This document shows positions 34,038-41,357 of a DNA stretch of 63,767 bases, one piece after another (the first letter of the stretch is position 1; the number at the start of each line of letters is the position of its first letter). Origin of the DNA: Alphaproteobacteria bacterium (GTDB lineage Bacteria; Pseudomonadota; Alphaproteobacteria; Micropepsales; Micropepsaceae). The notes beneath the pieces are model-generated. The model saw only the letters and a program-made list of their open reading frames with translations. It was not told where the DNA came from and did no database searches. The translations under genes and the position numbers were made by a program. The stretch is taken from contig CANJBZ010000024.1 in NCBI GenBank assembly GCA_947473475.1, positions 1 to 63,767 of the forward strand, given 5' to 3'.

Positions 34038-34964
34038 ATGGACCAGAGAACACCAAAAGCGGATTTCTGGACACGCATGGCGGAGGTGCATCCGCGCCGT
34101 TCGCTGACACTGTTCGCGTGCGGCACCGCACTGGGGCTCGGCATCGCCGCGTATGGTCTGTTCACGGCAGCGGGCACGCGCATCGCCGGTGTTCCGCCGG
34201 AAGACATCGCGCTTATCAACGGACGTCACATCCTGCGCTCCGATTTCGTTGCCCAGACGCAGGTTGAAACGGCGATGCCGTACGATCAGACGACGAAGGA
34301 GCAGCGGCTCAAAGTTTTGCAGGAAATGATCGACGAAGAGATCATGGTCCAGCGCGGGCTGGAGGTGGACCTTGCCGCTTCCGATCCGGACGTGCGCGCC
34401 GCCGAAGTTGCCGGCGTGCAGCTTGAGGTCGATGCCGACGTGCTAGCGCAGCAGCCTTCGGACCAACAGCTCGAAGCCTATTTCAACGCGCATCGCGATA
34501 AATATTCCGGCGAGGGCATCATGACCCTGCGCGACTTGATCGTGCAGCCGGACGAAACCACCACGCCTGAACAGGCGCGCGCGAAAGCGAAAACGGCGGC
34601 GGACGCATTTCGCAAAGGCACCAGTGGCGACGATGCCGCCGCGACCAACGGATTGAAAGATTCGGGCAAGCTCGACCGCGGCGACATGTTCGACTTCGCC
34701 GTTCGCATTAAACTGAGCCCGCAACTTTATGCGGTCGCATCGAAGCTCGCGGCGGGCCAAGCCTCCGACCCGGTGGAGGACGGCGGCATCACGCATGTGC
34801 TGTTTATGGAGAAACGCCAGCAAGCGGCCGAGCGCACCTTCGCCGACGCACGCGACGCGGTGTTTCAGGATTACAAGAAAGACGAGCAGGCCCGCGTTGA
34901 GTCAGCCAACCTGCAATATCTAAAAAGCAAAGCCGACATCCAGCTCGCCCCGGAGTTCCGATGA
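34038..34964 (+). CDS. Periplasmic peptidyl-prolyl isomerase, PpiC/SurA-like
   Basis: 308 residues, ATG two bases after the cytochrome stop. One N-terminal membrane anchor (RSLTLFACGTALGLGIAAYG), a SurA-N-like helical part (KVLQEMIDEEIMVQRGLEVD) and a parvulin-like domain (EAYFNAHRDKYS, IMTLRDLIVQP, GLKDSGKLDRGDMFDFAVRI, GGITHVLFMEKRQ). The parvulin core is divergent, so chaperone rather than isomerase activity is possible. It may help fold the cytochrome or the HupE-like protein encoded alongside. Confidence 0.8.
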   Translation: MDQRTPKADFWTRMAEVHPRRSLTLFACGTALGLGIAAYGLFTAAGTRIAGVPPEDIALINGRHILRSDFVAQTQVETAMPYDQTTKEQRLKVLQEMIDEEIMVQRGLEVDLAASDPDVRAAEVAGVQLEVDADVLAQQPSDQQLEAYFNAHRDKYSGEGIMTLRDLIVQPDETTTPEQARAKAKTAADAFRKGTSGDDAAATNGLKDSGKLDRGDMFDFAVRIKLSPQLYAVASKLAAGQASDPVEDGGITHVLFMEKRQQAAERTFADARDAVFQDYKKDEQARVESANLQYLKSKADIQLAPEFR

Positions 34965-34984
34965 TGGGGGCGCGCATGCAGATG

Positions 34985-35169
34985 CTCCTCCACCGCGAAG
35001 CGGGGGAGGGGGACCATGCAAAGCATGGTGGAGGGGGCGGGTGCGCCTCTGCTCGTGGACGTTCAAGTACAAATAAATCAGCGGGGCACCTTTGTTGAAT
35101 AGGTCCAAGCGCCCGGCCGCCCCCTCCACCGCCTGCGGCGGTCCCCCTCCCCCGCTTCGCAGGGGAGGA
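34985..35169. repeat. Inverted pair of REP-like repeats flanking the start of the HupE-like gene
   Basis: The unit at 34985-35040 (ending tggagggggcgg) is the reverse complement of the unit at 35116-35169 (ccgccccctcca...). The two can form a long hairpin with a 75-base loop holding the TTG at 35092. The unit also occurs at 32735-32790. Confidence 0.8.
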
Positions 35170-36372
35170 TCTCTGTTTTGCGTAGTCCTTCTTTTTTTGC
35201 TTAGCCTTGCTTTCCCCGCCCTTGCCCATACCAAAAGCGAAACGCAGTCGGTTTGGCAGATTGCCGGCACCACCGTGCATGTGGCCTTCACCATTCCCGA
35301 AATTGAATTGCCGCGGCTAGCGCACCCCGACCGCACGCCCATCACCAATGCCGAGCTGACGGATTATGTGCGCAAGAACGTCGCCGTCGTGGAAGGCGAT
35401 GACGCGTGCAAGCGCAGCGAGGATGTGCGCGCTGTTGGCGCCACGGAAGGCTTTCGCCGTTTTGAAATGGTGTTCAGCTGCACCGATGCGGCGAAGATGG
35501 CGATCCATTCATCCGCCTTCTTCGACATCGTGCCCACGCACATCACCTATGCGCAGATCATCACGGAAAAAGGCGATCTGATTTCGCAAATCCTGACACC
35601 GGATCAACGGACGCTGGGCTTGGCGTCGGCGTCCGGTGACAGCCCGCTGCAAAATGCGAGTTTCCTGCAATACATCGCCATGGGCATCGATCATATCTTC
35701 ACCGGATACGATCATCAGGCCTTTCTGCTGGCGCTGGTGCTGCTGTCGAGCCGGCTGCGGGACCTGGTCTTCGTCATCACCGGTTTCACCATCGGGCACA
35801 GCATTTCGCTCAGCCTTGCGGTGACCGGCATCATTCGTCCGCATGCCGAGTACATCGACTCACTCGTCGGCCTCACCATCGCGTTGATCGCGGCGGAGAA
35901 CATCGCGGAGAGCGCGCATCGCCGGGGCACGATCGCGCTCGCCTTTGGCGGCATCATGCTGGCGTTTGCGCTTGCGGGTTTCGCCGGATTCAACGCCTTG
36001 CCGGTTTATCTGGTGATTGGCGCGGCGATCTTCGCCACCAATTACATGATGATGGCGGGGTTCATCAAAGACGCGGCGCGCTTGCGCCTGCTGGTGACGC
36101 TGGTCTTCGGCACGATTCACGGCTTCAGTTTCGCGGCCAATCTTCTGGAAATGAAGCTGCCCCCCGAACGCCTTGCCGAACTTCTTGTCGGCTTTAACGC
36201 GGGCGTCGAAATCGGTCAGCTGGCCGTGGTGGGCGTGATTTTGCTGGGGCTCGCGCTGCTCCGATATTTCAAGCTGACGCTCCCGCGGGCGATCACCGTG
36301 GACGTTCTCTCCGCGGTGCTTGTGGCCCTGGGGCTGTATTGGTTCGTCAGCCGCGGTTATGCGGTGGTGTGA
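35092..36372 (+). CDS. HupE/UreJ-like membrane protein with periplasmic N-terminal domain
   Basis: About 426 residues from TTG 35092. A hydrophobic signal segment (SLFCVVLLFLLSLAFPALA) is followed by a 150-residue soluble domain, then about seven membrane spans. IAMGIDHIFTGYDHQAFLLAL is the HupE/UreJ_2 signature with its conserved His/Asp, followed by TGFTIGHSISLSLA, GTIHGFSFA and GFNAGVEIGQLAVV. HupE/UreJ relatives are linked to nickel or metal handling, but this subfamily is uncharacterised. No ATG exists before the mature protein: the possible starts are TTG 35092/35095 upstream of the repeat or CTG 35173 within its end, so the repeat unit probably encodes part of the leader. Confidence 0.85.
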   Translation: MLNRSKRPAAPSTACGGPPPPLRRGGSLFCVVLLFLLSLAFPALAHTKSETQSVWQIAGTTVHVAFTIPEIELPRLAHPDRTPITNAELTDYVRKNVAVVEGDDACKRSEDVRAVGATEGFRRFEMVFSCTDAAKMAIHSSAFFDIVPTHITYAQIITEKGDLISQILTPDQRTLGLASASGDSPLQNASFLQYIAMGIDHIFTGYDHQAFLLALVLLSSRLRDLVFVITGFTIGHSISLSLAVTGIIRPHAEYIDSLVGLTIALIAAENIAESAHRRGTIALAFGGIMLAFALAGFAGFNALPVYLVIGAAIFATNYMMMAGFIKDAARLRLLVTLVFGTIHGFSFAANLLEMKLPPERLAELLVGFNAGVEIGQLAVVGVILLGLALLRYFKLTLPRAITVDVLSAVLVALGLYWFVSRGYAVV

Positions 36373-36864
36373 TCAGACAAACCCGATCAGCCGGCCGCAT
36401 ACGACGACCATCAACCAGAATCCGAGCGAAACGGCGCCCTGAACGCGCACCGCTTGCGGCGGAATCCGCTGCCGGTCCCATAGCGCCACATCCCTGAATG
36501 TGACGAACTGGAAGTAGAGCATGTTGAGGCCGGCAAGCAGCATGAGGATCATCTTCATGTCGAAGAAGGCGATCCCGAAATAGGTCAGCGGCTTCGACAT
36601 CCAGAGCATGGCCCCGAAGATGGCGGCGATGACGAAGCTGGTCCACGTCCAGGGAAGCATCTCGTCCGCAACCTCGGTCACCGGACGGTCGCGCCAGACC
36701 AGGCCCATCAATCGCATATCGAGGCGCGTGATCGAGCCGAGCACGATGACGATGGCGATGACGTGAAGCGTCTCGAACGCCGGAAACATCCAGAAGGAGC
36801 TGCGCATCCCTTCCGAGAAAGACAGATCGTTGACCCACTGAAAAATGCCGATGAGGAAATCCAT
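36373..36864 (-). CDS. Four-span membrane protein, DUF6644-like, member 1
   Basis: 163 residues. Four membrane spans: FETLHVIAIVIVLGSITRLD with His34, WTSFVIAAIFGAMLWMSKPL, FDMKMILMLLAGLNMLYFQF and GFWLMVVVCGRLIGFV. Shares with the two neighbours and with the C-terminal third of the 477-residue protein a His at the start of span 1, a W-x-SKP motif after span 2 and a GRLxx(Y/F) motif at the end. Start is ATG 36864. It converges with the HupE-like gene, with stops abutting. Function unknown; His pairs could ligate haem b. Confidence 0.8.
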   Translation of the reverse strand: MDFLIGIFQWVNDLSFSEGMRSSFWMFPAFETLHVIAIVIVLGSITRLDMRLMGLVWRDRPVTEVADEMLPWTWTSFVIAAIFGAMLWMSKPLTYFGIAFFDMKMILMLLAGLNMLYFQFVTFRDVALWDRQRIPPQAVRVQGAVSLGFWLMVVVCGRLIGFV

Positions 36865-36881
36865 TGCCAGCTGCTCCGCCG

Positions 36882-37394
36882 TTATTGGGGGCGTAGATCG
36901 AGATAAGCGATCATTCGTCCGGCCGCCGCTATGCCGATCCACAGCACCAGGGAGACGCTTGCCAAAGCATTCGCGAGATTGCGATTCGCGGGCGCACTCC
37001 AATAGTTCGGATCGCGTTTCGTGGTCCGCTCATAAAACATCATGATGAGGACCGTGATGAACAGCAGGACCATTTTCGTCTTGAAGCCGATGTTGAGAAG
37101 CTCACGCGCGGGTTCGGCAAGCGTCTGCACGGTTCCCGTGAGGAACAGAACAATGAGGGCCGTCCAAAACCACGGCATGAGATCGGCGGACATTTTAGCA
37201 AAGCTTTGCTGCCTGCCCGTAAAGCCCAAGAGGCGCATGTTCAGAAGCCCAGCCGACATCATAACTATCGCGACGCAAATGATGTGAATGCACTGCGAGA
37301 GCGGAATAATCAGCCAGGTCAAAAATTCATTGGTGTCTGAAACGACCGCATTGGCAGGCGTCAAAGACAGCCATTCGGCAAAGCCTTCCAGCAT
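36882..37394 (-). CDS. Four-span membrane protein, DUF6644-like, member 2
   Basis: 170 residues from ATG 37394. LIIPLSQCIHIICVAIVMMS carries the family His (His37), then WTALIVLFLTGTVQTLAEPA in place of the SKP motif, FKTKMVLLFITVLIMMFYE, and the final span ending GIAAAGRMIAYLD. It precedes member 1 by 17 bases, so both are in one transcript, separated from member 3 by a terminator. Topology and His position match members 1 and 3. Confidence 0.8.
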   Translation of the reverse strand: MLEGFAEWLSLTPANAVVSDTNEFLTWLIIPLSQCIHIICVAIVMMSAGLLNMRLLGFTGRQQSFAKMSADLMPWFWTALIVLFLTGTVQTLAEPARELLNIGFKTKMVLLFITVLIMMFYERTTKRDPNYWSAPANRNLANALASVSLVLWIGIAAAGRMIAYLDLRPQ

Positions 37395-37516
37395 CGAGCC
37401 CCCACAATTATCAGTCCGAATGTAAGCATACCTTAGCCGCAAAAAGCTTCGCCGCTAAAGGATTTTGCTGGACAACAGAGGTTCGCCAACAGGCGCCCAC
37501 TCACATAGAAACCCAA

Positions 37517-37553
37517 TAAAAAACCGCCGCACCCGATTGGAGTGCGGCGGTTT
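37517..37553 (-). terminator. Rho-independent terminator (minus strand)
   Basis: On the minus strand a 12-bp stem aaaccgccgcac / gtgcggcggttt with a nine-base loop is followed by tttta. It ends the operon running from 39695 to 37585 and separates it from the 36882/36373 pair. Confidence 0.85.
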
Positions 37554-37584
37554 GAGCCTTCGACTTCCGAAAAGGCGGAAGCGT

Positions 37585-38067
37585 TTATGCTGTATAAAGC
37601 TGGCCAAGATAAGCGGTCAGACGGCCAACGACGAGCACGGCGGCCCAGACGAGGGCGGTGATCGCCACGAACCGCATCGCACTCGGCGGCGCTTTTCCTG
37701 CAGCCTGCCAACTGGCGGCTTCCGCCTTCAGACGCTTCTGGAAGTAGATCGTCACGATCGCGCCTGTGAGCACGAAGATCAGCTTCCACTCGAACATGCC
37801 GTCAGCCAGATAACGCGCGGGCTTTGAAACCCACAGCGTCGTGCCGCTGTAAACCTGAATGATGAAGCCGACCCAAATGACCGGGATCAGGCGCGGCAGC
37901 GCCGTGATCGGAATTGTACGGAACAATCCGAACAGCCGCAGCGCAATAATGAAAATCAAACCAACAACAATCGCGTTGCCAAAGGCATGGAGCGTCAGCG
38001 CATACGGCCACCCCCAAGACTCTCTGACCCACGTCGCGTACTCAGTACTTTGGATTACCTCGAGCAC
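37585..38067 (-). CDS. Four-span membrane protein, DUF6644-like, member 3
   Basis: 160 residues from GTG 38067, with gggagga seven bases upstream. The N-terminal amphipathic STEYATWVRESWGWP is followed by span 1 LTLHAFGNAIVVGLIFIIAL with His27, then VWVGFII-type span 2 ending TTLWVSKPARYL, EWKLIFVLTGAIVTIYFQ and VLVVGRLTAYLG. I recognise the ESWGWPxALTLHAFG N-terminus from uncharacterised membrane proteins in other Proteobacteria. It is in one operon with the 34-residue peptide and the 477-residue fusion protein. Confidence 0.85.
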   Translation of the reverse strand: MLEVIQSTEYATWVRESWGWPYALTLHAFGNAIVVGLIFIIALRLFGLFRTIPITALPRLIPVIWVGFIIQVYSGTTLWVSKPARYLADGMFEWKLIFVLTGAIVTIYFQKRLKAEAASWQAAGKAPPSAMRFVAITALVWAAVLVVGRLTAYLGQLYTA

Positions 38068-38131
38068 GTCATCCTCCCCACGATAGTAATGTCATGTTCC
38101 GGCTCATACTGGCCGGACAACGATTGGCCGG

Positions 38132-38236
38132 TTAGCGATTGGTGTCGTCGATAGCCTTGTTCAGGAGGTACATGCCCCCGAACGTGATGCCCAACACCAC
38201 AATCGCCAAGCCAATAACCAAAAGAAGCAAATTCAT
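38132..38236 (-). CDS. 34-residue single-span membrane peptide
   Basis: A short frame of 34 residues with a hydrophobic span, NLLLLVIGLAIVVLGITFGG, a positively placed Lys and an acidic tail KAIDDTNR. A ribosome binding site (aagga) precedes ATG 38236. It lies in the 194-base gap between the 477-residue protein and member 3, same strand, with short spacing both sides, like the small accessory subunits found in membrane redox complexes. No known family. Confidence 0.7.
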   Translation of the reverse strand: MNLLLLVIGLAIVVLGITFGGMYLLNKAIDDTNR

Positions 38237-38261
38237 GGTCTAAATCCTTCCCCGGTCGATA

Positions 38262-39695
38262 TCAGACGTACGGCAGCAAACGGCCGCCCATGATCACGCC
38301 TATCCATGAGATAAGCAGGATCACGGCGAACCACTTGGCCGTAATTGGCGCGTCCTCTCCCGCTTTGACGTTCCACAGGGAGTCGGACAGGGAGAAATAC
38401 ATGACGACGATCGCGCCGATCGGAAGGAAGAACATCTTCGGAATGAAGCTGGTCTCATTCACGTAGCGATAGGTGTCCGCCATCAGCATCAGCATGCCCG
38501 TGAACACGTTCATGATCACCCCGAAGACGCCGAGCGGCAACAGACGGTGGACAGCGGAGAACGGCACCGCCTTCCAGAAGCCCAGCACGCGCAGGACGAC
38601 GGCCAAAACGGTGCCGAAGACCAGCGAGTAGCCGAAGAAGTGGATCGTCTGCCATGGCACGAACCAGATCACGTTATTGATCAGGTTCTCGATGTTCGGG
38701 CTCCAGAAGATGTTGGGGTCCGTCGGCATTGGCGAGGTCCGAATTTCCGGATGGTTGATCAGACCGCCGCGATGGCCGGTTTCCGCCATGATGCCCAAGG
38801 TCACGATCGCCAGGACCAGGACCGAGTTAAGCGCGGGCTTGGAGAAGCGGCCGCGATAGCGATAGCGCCAGAGTTCGAAATAGGCCGAAGCTCCAGTCGC
38901 CGCCAGGCCGAATAGCGACAGAATCGCCATATCGCGATGGGCATTGATCGCGGCCTTTGTTATTTCGAGAATCGGCGGATCGGTAAGCGCCCACATGGCA
39001 GCCGCGCCGGTTACATAGGTCGGAGCGCCGAGGATGCCGCAAGCGGCGAACAACACCAGCGAGGTGCGCTTGATCACCGTGTTATCCCGCATAAGCCCGT
39101 AGATGAAGAAGGCGAGCGTGATAACGAAGCCGATGGTCGGAAAGTGGTTCAGGATCATGTGGACATGCGACCAAGCCTGAGGCGTACCTACGCCTTCAGG
39201 AATGTCGCTGGCCGAGACGCCTGGCGAAGCGCGTGTCGCGAGATGAAGCTCCGGGTGGTCGCTTTCCCATCCGGTTTCGCCGGCCACGATCATCAGCATA
39301 AGCGTGATGAACGAAAGGCCGAGAACCAAATGGACGATATTGTTCGACACGCGGCCCGACTTCATCGACCGTAATGCTTCCCAACCCGCCACCGCGCCGG
39401 TTACGACCAGAACAACGAGCGCCGCAATGGACCAAGCATAATGATAACCCGTGATGTCCGCCGAAACGCGCTTGGTATCGGCCGCGACTTTCGCGAGAGT
39501 CATATCGCCACTTAGGTAGGTCGGTATCGCGATGACGCCGAGCACGCCAATGGCGCCCAAGCAGGCCCATTGCATCGTCTGATTCTTGGTGACGACGGAC
39601 GTCACATAGAAACAGAGCACGAAAATGAGGCCCACCAGCGGAAACACGCTGATCAGCATGTGCAAGTGTGGCCAAGTATCCGGTATTAAATGCAT
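38262..39695 (-). CDS. Large membrane protein: internally duplicated module plus DUF6644-like module
   Basis: 477 residues, about 12 membrane spans. Residues 8-151 and 175-318 are two copies of one module, in register at an offset of 167: WPHLHMLISVFPLVG against WSHVHMILNHFPTIG, IPTYLSG against APTYVTG, a His at 85 and 253, GETG against AETG, and HPEL against HPEI. Residues 345-477 form a third module with IHFFGYSLVFG (His352) and a terminal MGGRLLPYV, matching the separate four-span proteins at 36.4-38.1 kb. Pairs of conserved His in adjacent spans would suit haem b ligation. No function known. First gene of its operon. Confidence 0.85.
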   Translation of the reverse strand: MHLIPDTWPHLHMLISVFPLVGLIFVLCFYVTSVVTKNQTMQWACLGAIGVLGVIAIPTYLSGDMTLAKVAADTKRVSADITGYHYAWSIAALVVLVVTGAVAGWEALRSMKSGRVSNNIVHLVLGLSFITLMLMIVAGETGWESDHPELHLATRASPGVSASDIPEGVGTPQAWSHVHMILNHFPTIGFVITLAFFIYGLMRDNTVIKRTSLVLFAACGILGAPTYVTGAAAMWALTDPPILEITKAAINAHRDMAILSLFGLAATGASAYFELWRYRYRGRFSKPALNSVLVLAIVTLGIMAETGHRGGLINHPEIRTSPMPTDPNIFWSPNIENLINNVIWFVPWQTIHFFGYSLVFGTVLAVVLRVLGFWKAVPFSAVHRLLPLGVFGVIMNVFTGMLMLMADTYRYVNETSFIPKMFFLPIGAIVVMYFSLSDSLWNVKAGEDAPITAKWFAVILLISWIGVIMGGRLLPYV

Positions 39696-39928
39696 ATACC
39701 CCCCAACCTTCCTTAATCTCCCACCTGCTCCACTGAAGACAATTCATACAAATGTCAATGTTTTAGTCATCTTTGCTCGGGAGATTTCCAAAATTTAACG
39801 GCGCGTGATTTTCGTTTTCCGAGCGTAACGGAGCCCCTCTTGGCCATTTGGCGCACGTTGTGCGCAAACCGCATGTGCCATTCCGGAAAAGATATCCACA
39901 GGCCGGGGCCCTGCCTGACGCCGGCGGC
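39696..39928. other. Gap between the membrane operon and the DUF6152 gene
   Basis: 233 bases without a gene. It should hold the promoter of the minus-strand membrane operon; ttgaca is present on the minus strand at 39758-39753 but without a matching -10 at normal distance. Confidence 0.4.
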
Positions 39929-40345
39929 TTAGTGCTGACAGACCTCTTCGCCCGGCGGCTGCAGCCACAACACGCCCTTGGCCGGCTGGCCGTTAACCAG
40001 CAATTGCTGCTCGTCGGCAAGCAAGCCGCCGGCCGCTCCGTCCTTGCGGGGGTGAATGCCGAGCGAGATTTTATCGCCGGGCCGCAACAGCGAACTGGTC
40101 CAACCTCCGCGCGCAAGCACCGTGGGAGAACTACCTTCGATCTGCCACGTCGCGCGTCCGTTCCTGGCCGTATCGGCGAGGACCTGAATCATCACATGCG
40201 GGCTGGTCCAGACATATTCTTTGACGGTGCCGGACAGCGTTACGGTCTTGTCGCGCAGATACATAGCGAAGGAGTGGTGCGCATAACCGGGTGTAGCCCC
40301 AAGACTTAGGGCCATCACAGCGAGCGTGAGCAACCGACTTTTCAA
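39929..40345 (-). CDS. Secreted DUF6152 family protein
   Basis: 138 residues from TTG 40345. Signal peptide SRLLTLAVMALSLGATPGYA, mature protein starts HHSFAMYLRDKTVTLSGTVK. The family features are all there: AHHSFA at the mature N-terminus, GTVKEYVWTSPHVMIQVLA, ATWQIEGSSPTVLARGGW, LLRPGDKISLGIHPRKDGAAGG. The N-terminal His-His and the PH motif could bind a metal. DUF6152 proteins are often encoded near proteins of the GDSxG/DF type, five of which are in this window. It is upstream of, and codirectional with, the membrane operon and divergent from the ECF sigma operon. Confidence 0.88.
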   Translation of the reverse strand: MKSRLLTLAVMALSLGATPGYAHHSFAMYLRDKTVTLSGTVKEYVWTSPHVMIQVLADTARNGRATWQIEGSSPTVLARGGWTSSLLRPGDKISLGIHPRKDGAAGGLLADEQQLLVNGQPAKGVLWLQPPGEEVCQH

Positions 40346-40414
40346 CGCCTACCCCATGCCTTCCGCCTTTACACTCCCAAGATACGCTGTGGAGGGCAAT
40401 GTCCCTCAACCGCG

Positions 40415-40456
40415 CTAGAGCATGATCCGATCAAAAGGAATCGGATCATGCTCTAG
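40415..40456. repeat. Perfect 16-bp inverted repeat (ctagagcatgatccga), possible bidirectional terminator/repeat element
   Basis: ctagagcatgatccga at 40415-40430 pairs with tcggatcatgctctag at 40441-40456 around a ten-base loop, followed by atttttta on the plus strand. The core agagcatgatccga is a dispersed palindrome I recognise from Hyphomicrobiales genomes. It lies between the divergent DUF6152 and ECF operons, so it would insulate them or affect their expression. Confidence 0.8.
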
Positions 40457-40536
40457 ATTTTTTAGTTTGGCGCGCAATCTAACGACGAACCGGCGTCCAC
40501 TTCGTCGGATTGCGCTCTAGGGTAATGAAAACGAGG

Positions 40537-40562
40537 GGAATGCCCGATCTTTCGCGTATAAT
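40537..40562 (+). promoter_or_regulatory. Possible promoter of the CnrYXH-like operon
   Basis: tataat at 40557-40562 is a perfect -10 hexamer, with an ECF-like ggaat at 40537-40541 and cgta at 40555-40558. The 13-base spacing is short for an ECF promoter, so it could equally be a sigma-70 -10 with a weak -35. It lies 35 bases before the operon's first start codon. Confidence 0.4.
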
Positions 40563-40596
40563 GGAAGGAACGCCCTGGGCTTTGGAGCTAGCAGCG

Positions 40597-40896
40597 ATGA
40601 ATGACCGGATGGATTTCATGTTGCAGCGGCTGAAAACGGCCTCTGGCGACCGCGACCTGTCGCGGCTCGAATCCGACGTGTGGCGGCGGATCGATGCCGG
40701 CAAGCGCCGGGACTTTTTCGGCGGTCACACGGTGCAGGTACAATTGGCGGTCACCTGCGCGGCCCTGGTGGCAGGTCTGATGATCGCGAAACTGACGGAC
40801 TACGATGCGATGCCGCGGGCGCTGAACAGCGAATTGGTCGTGCTTTCGGACGACAGCGCCATGGCTCCCTCGGTAATGCTTGAGGGCGGAATTTGA
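40597..40896 (+). CDS. Small single-span membrane protein, CnrY-like anti-sigma candidate
   Basis: 99 residues from ATG 40597 (ggag about nine bases upstream). A 45-residue cytoplasmic helix-rich part (LQRLKTASGDRDLSRLESDV) precedes one membrane span (LAVTCAALVAGLMIAKL) and a short periplasmic tail. Size, topology and position before a CnrX-like sensor and an ECF sigma factor match CnrY, the anti-sigma factor of the Cupriavidus CnrYXH system. Sequence similarity cannot be judged by eye, so the role is inferred from context. Overlaps the next gene (TTGA). Confidence 0.7.
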   Translation: MNDRMDFMLQRLKTASGDRDLSRLESDVWRRIDAGKRRDFFGGHTVQVQLAVTCAALVAGLMIAKLTDYDAMPRALNSELVVLSDDSAMAPSVMLEGGI

Positions 40897-41357
40897 ACCC
40901 GTTTTGGCGCAATCTTCTGATCACAGTGGTGGTGGCGCTGCTGGCCGGCGGCATCGGCGGCTGGATGGGCGCGCAAAATGCGCTGGATTCCGATGCGCAG
41001 ACCCTGCCCTTGCGCCAGACCGTACACGAGATCGTCCGCCGCGATTTGAATCTGACGGGCGACCAGTCGAAGGAAATCCAGGCGATCGAAGACAAATATT
41101 ACGATCGCCGCATCACGCTGCGGCAAGACGTGGCGACGGCGAACCACGAGTTGGCCGATGCCCTTATGTCCGACATGGCCTTCGGACGGGAAGCGCAGCA
41201 AGCCAGCACCCATGTCGAACGCGGGCTGGGTGAACTTCAGCGCGCGACCATCATGTACGTGCTGGAAGTGCGTGATGTACTGACGCCCGAGCAGCAGATG
41301 GTCTACGACCGCAAAGTTCGCGATGTGCTGACCGCGTCGGCGTCTCCGAAATCGTGA
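40893..41357 (+). CDS. Periplasmic heavy-metal sensor, CnrX-like
   Basis: 154 residues, TTG start overlapping the previous stop. N-terminal anchor NLLITVVVALLAGGIGGWMG, then a four-helix CnrX/CpxP-like hairpin: LRQTVHEIVRRDLNLTGDQS, IEDKYYDRRITLRQDVATAN, FGREAQQASTHVERGLGELQ, TPEQQMVYDRKVRDVL. The helix pattern LTxxQxxxIxxIExxY is that of the periplasmic heavy metal sensor family. His27-type residues in TVHEIV and the TANHEL His could bind metal. It would control release of the ECF sigma factor. Confidence 0.85.
   Translation: MNPFWRNLLITVVVALLAGGIGGWMGAQNALDSDAQTLPLRQTVHEIVRRDLNLTGDQSKEIQAIEDKYYDRRITLRQDVATANHELADALMSDMAFGREAQQASTHVERGLGELQRATIMYVLEVRDVLTPEQQMVYDRKVRDVLTASASPKS

Noticed and set aside
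39730-39758. Minus-strand ttgaca as promoter of the membrane operon
   Set aside because: No -10-like hexamer at 16-18 bases; the nearby tatgaa is only five bases away.
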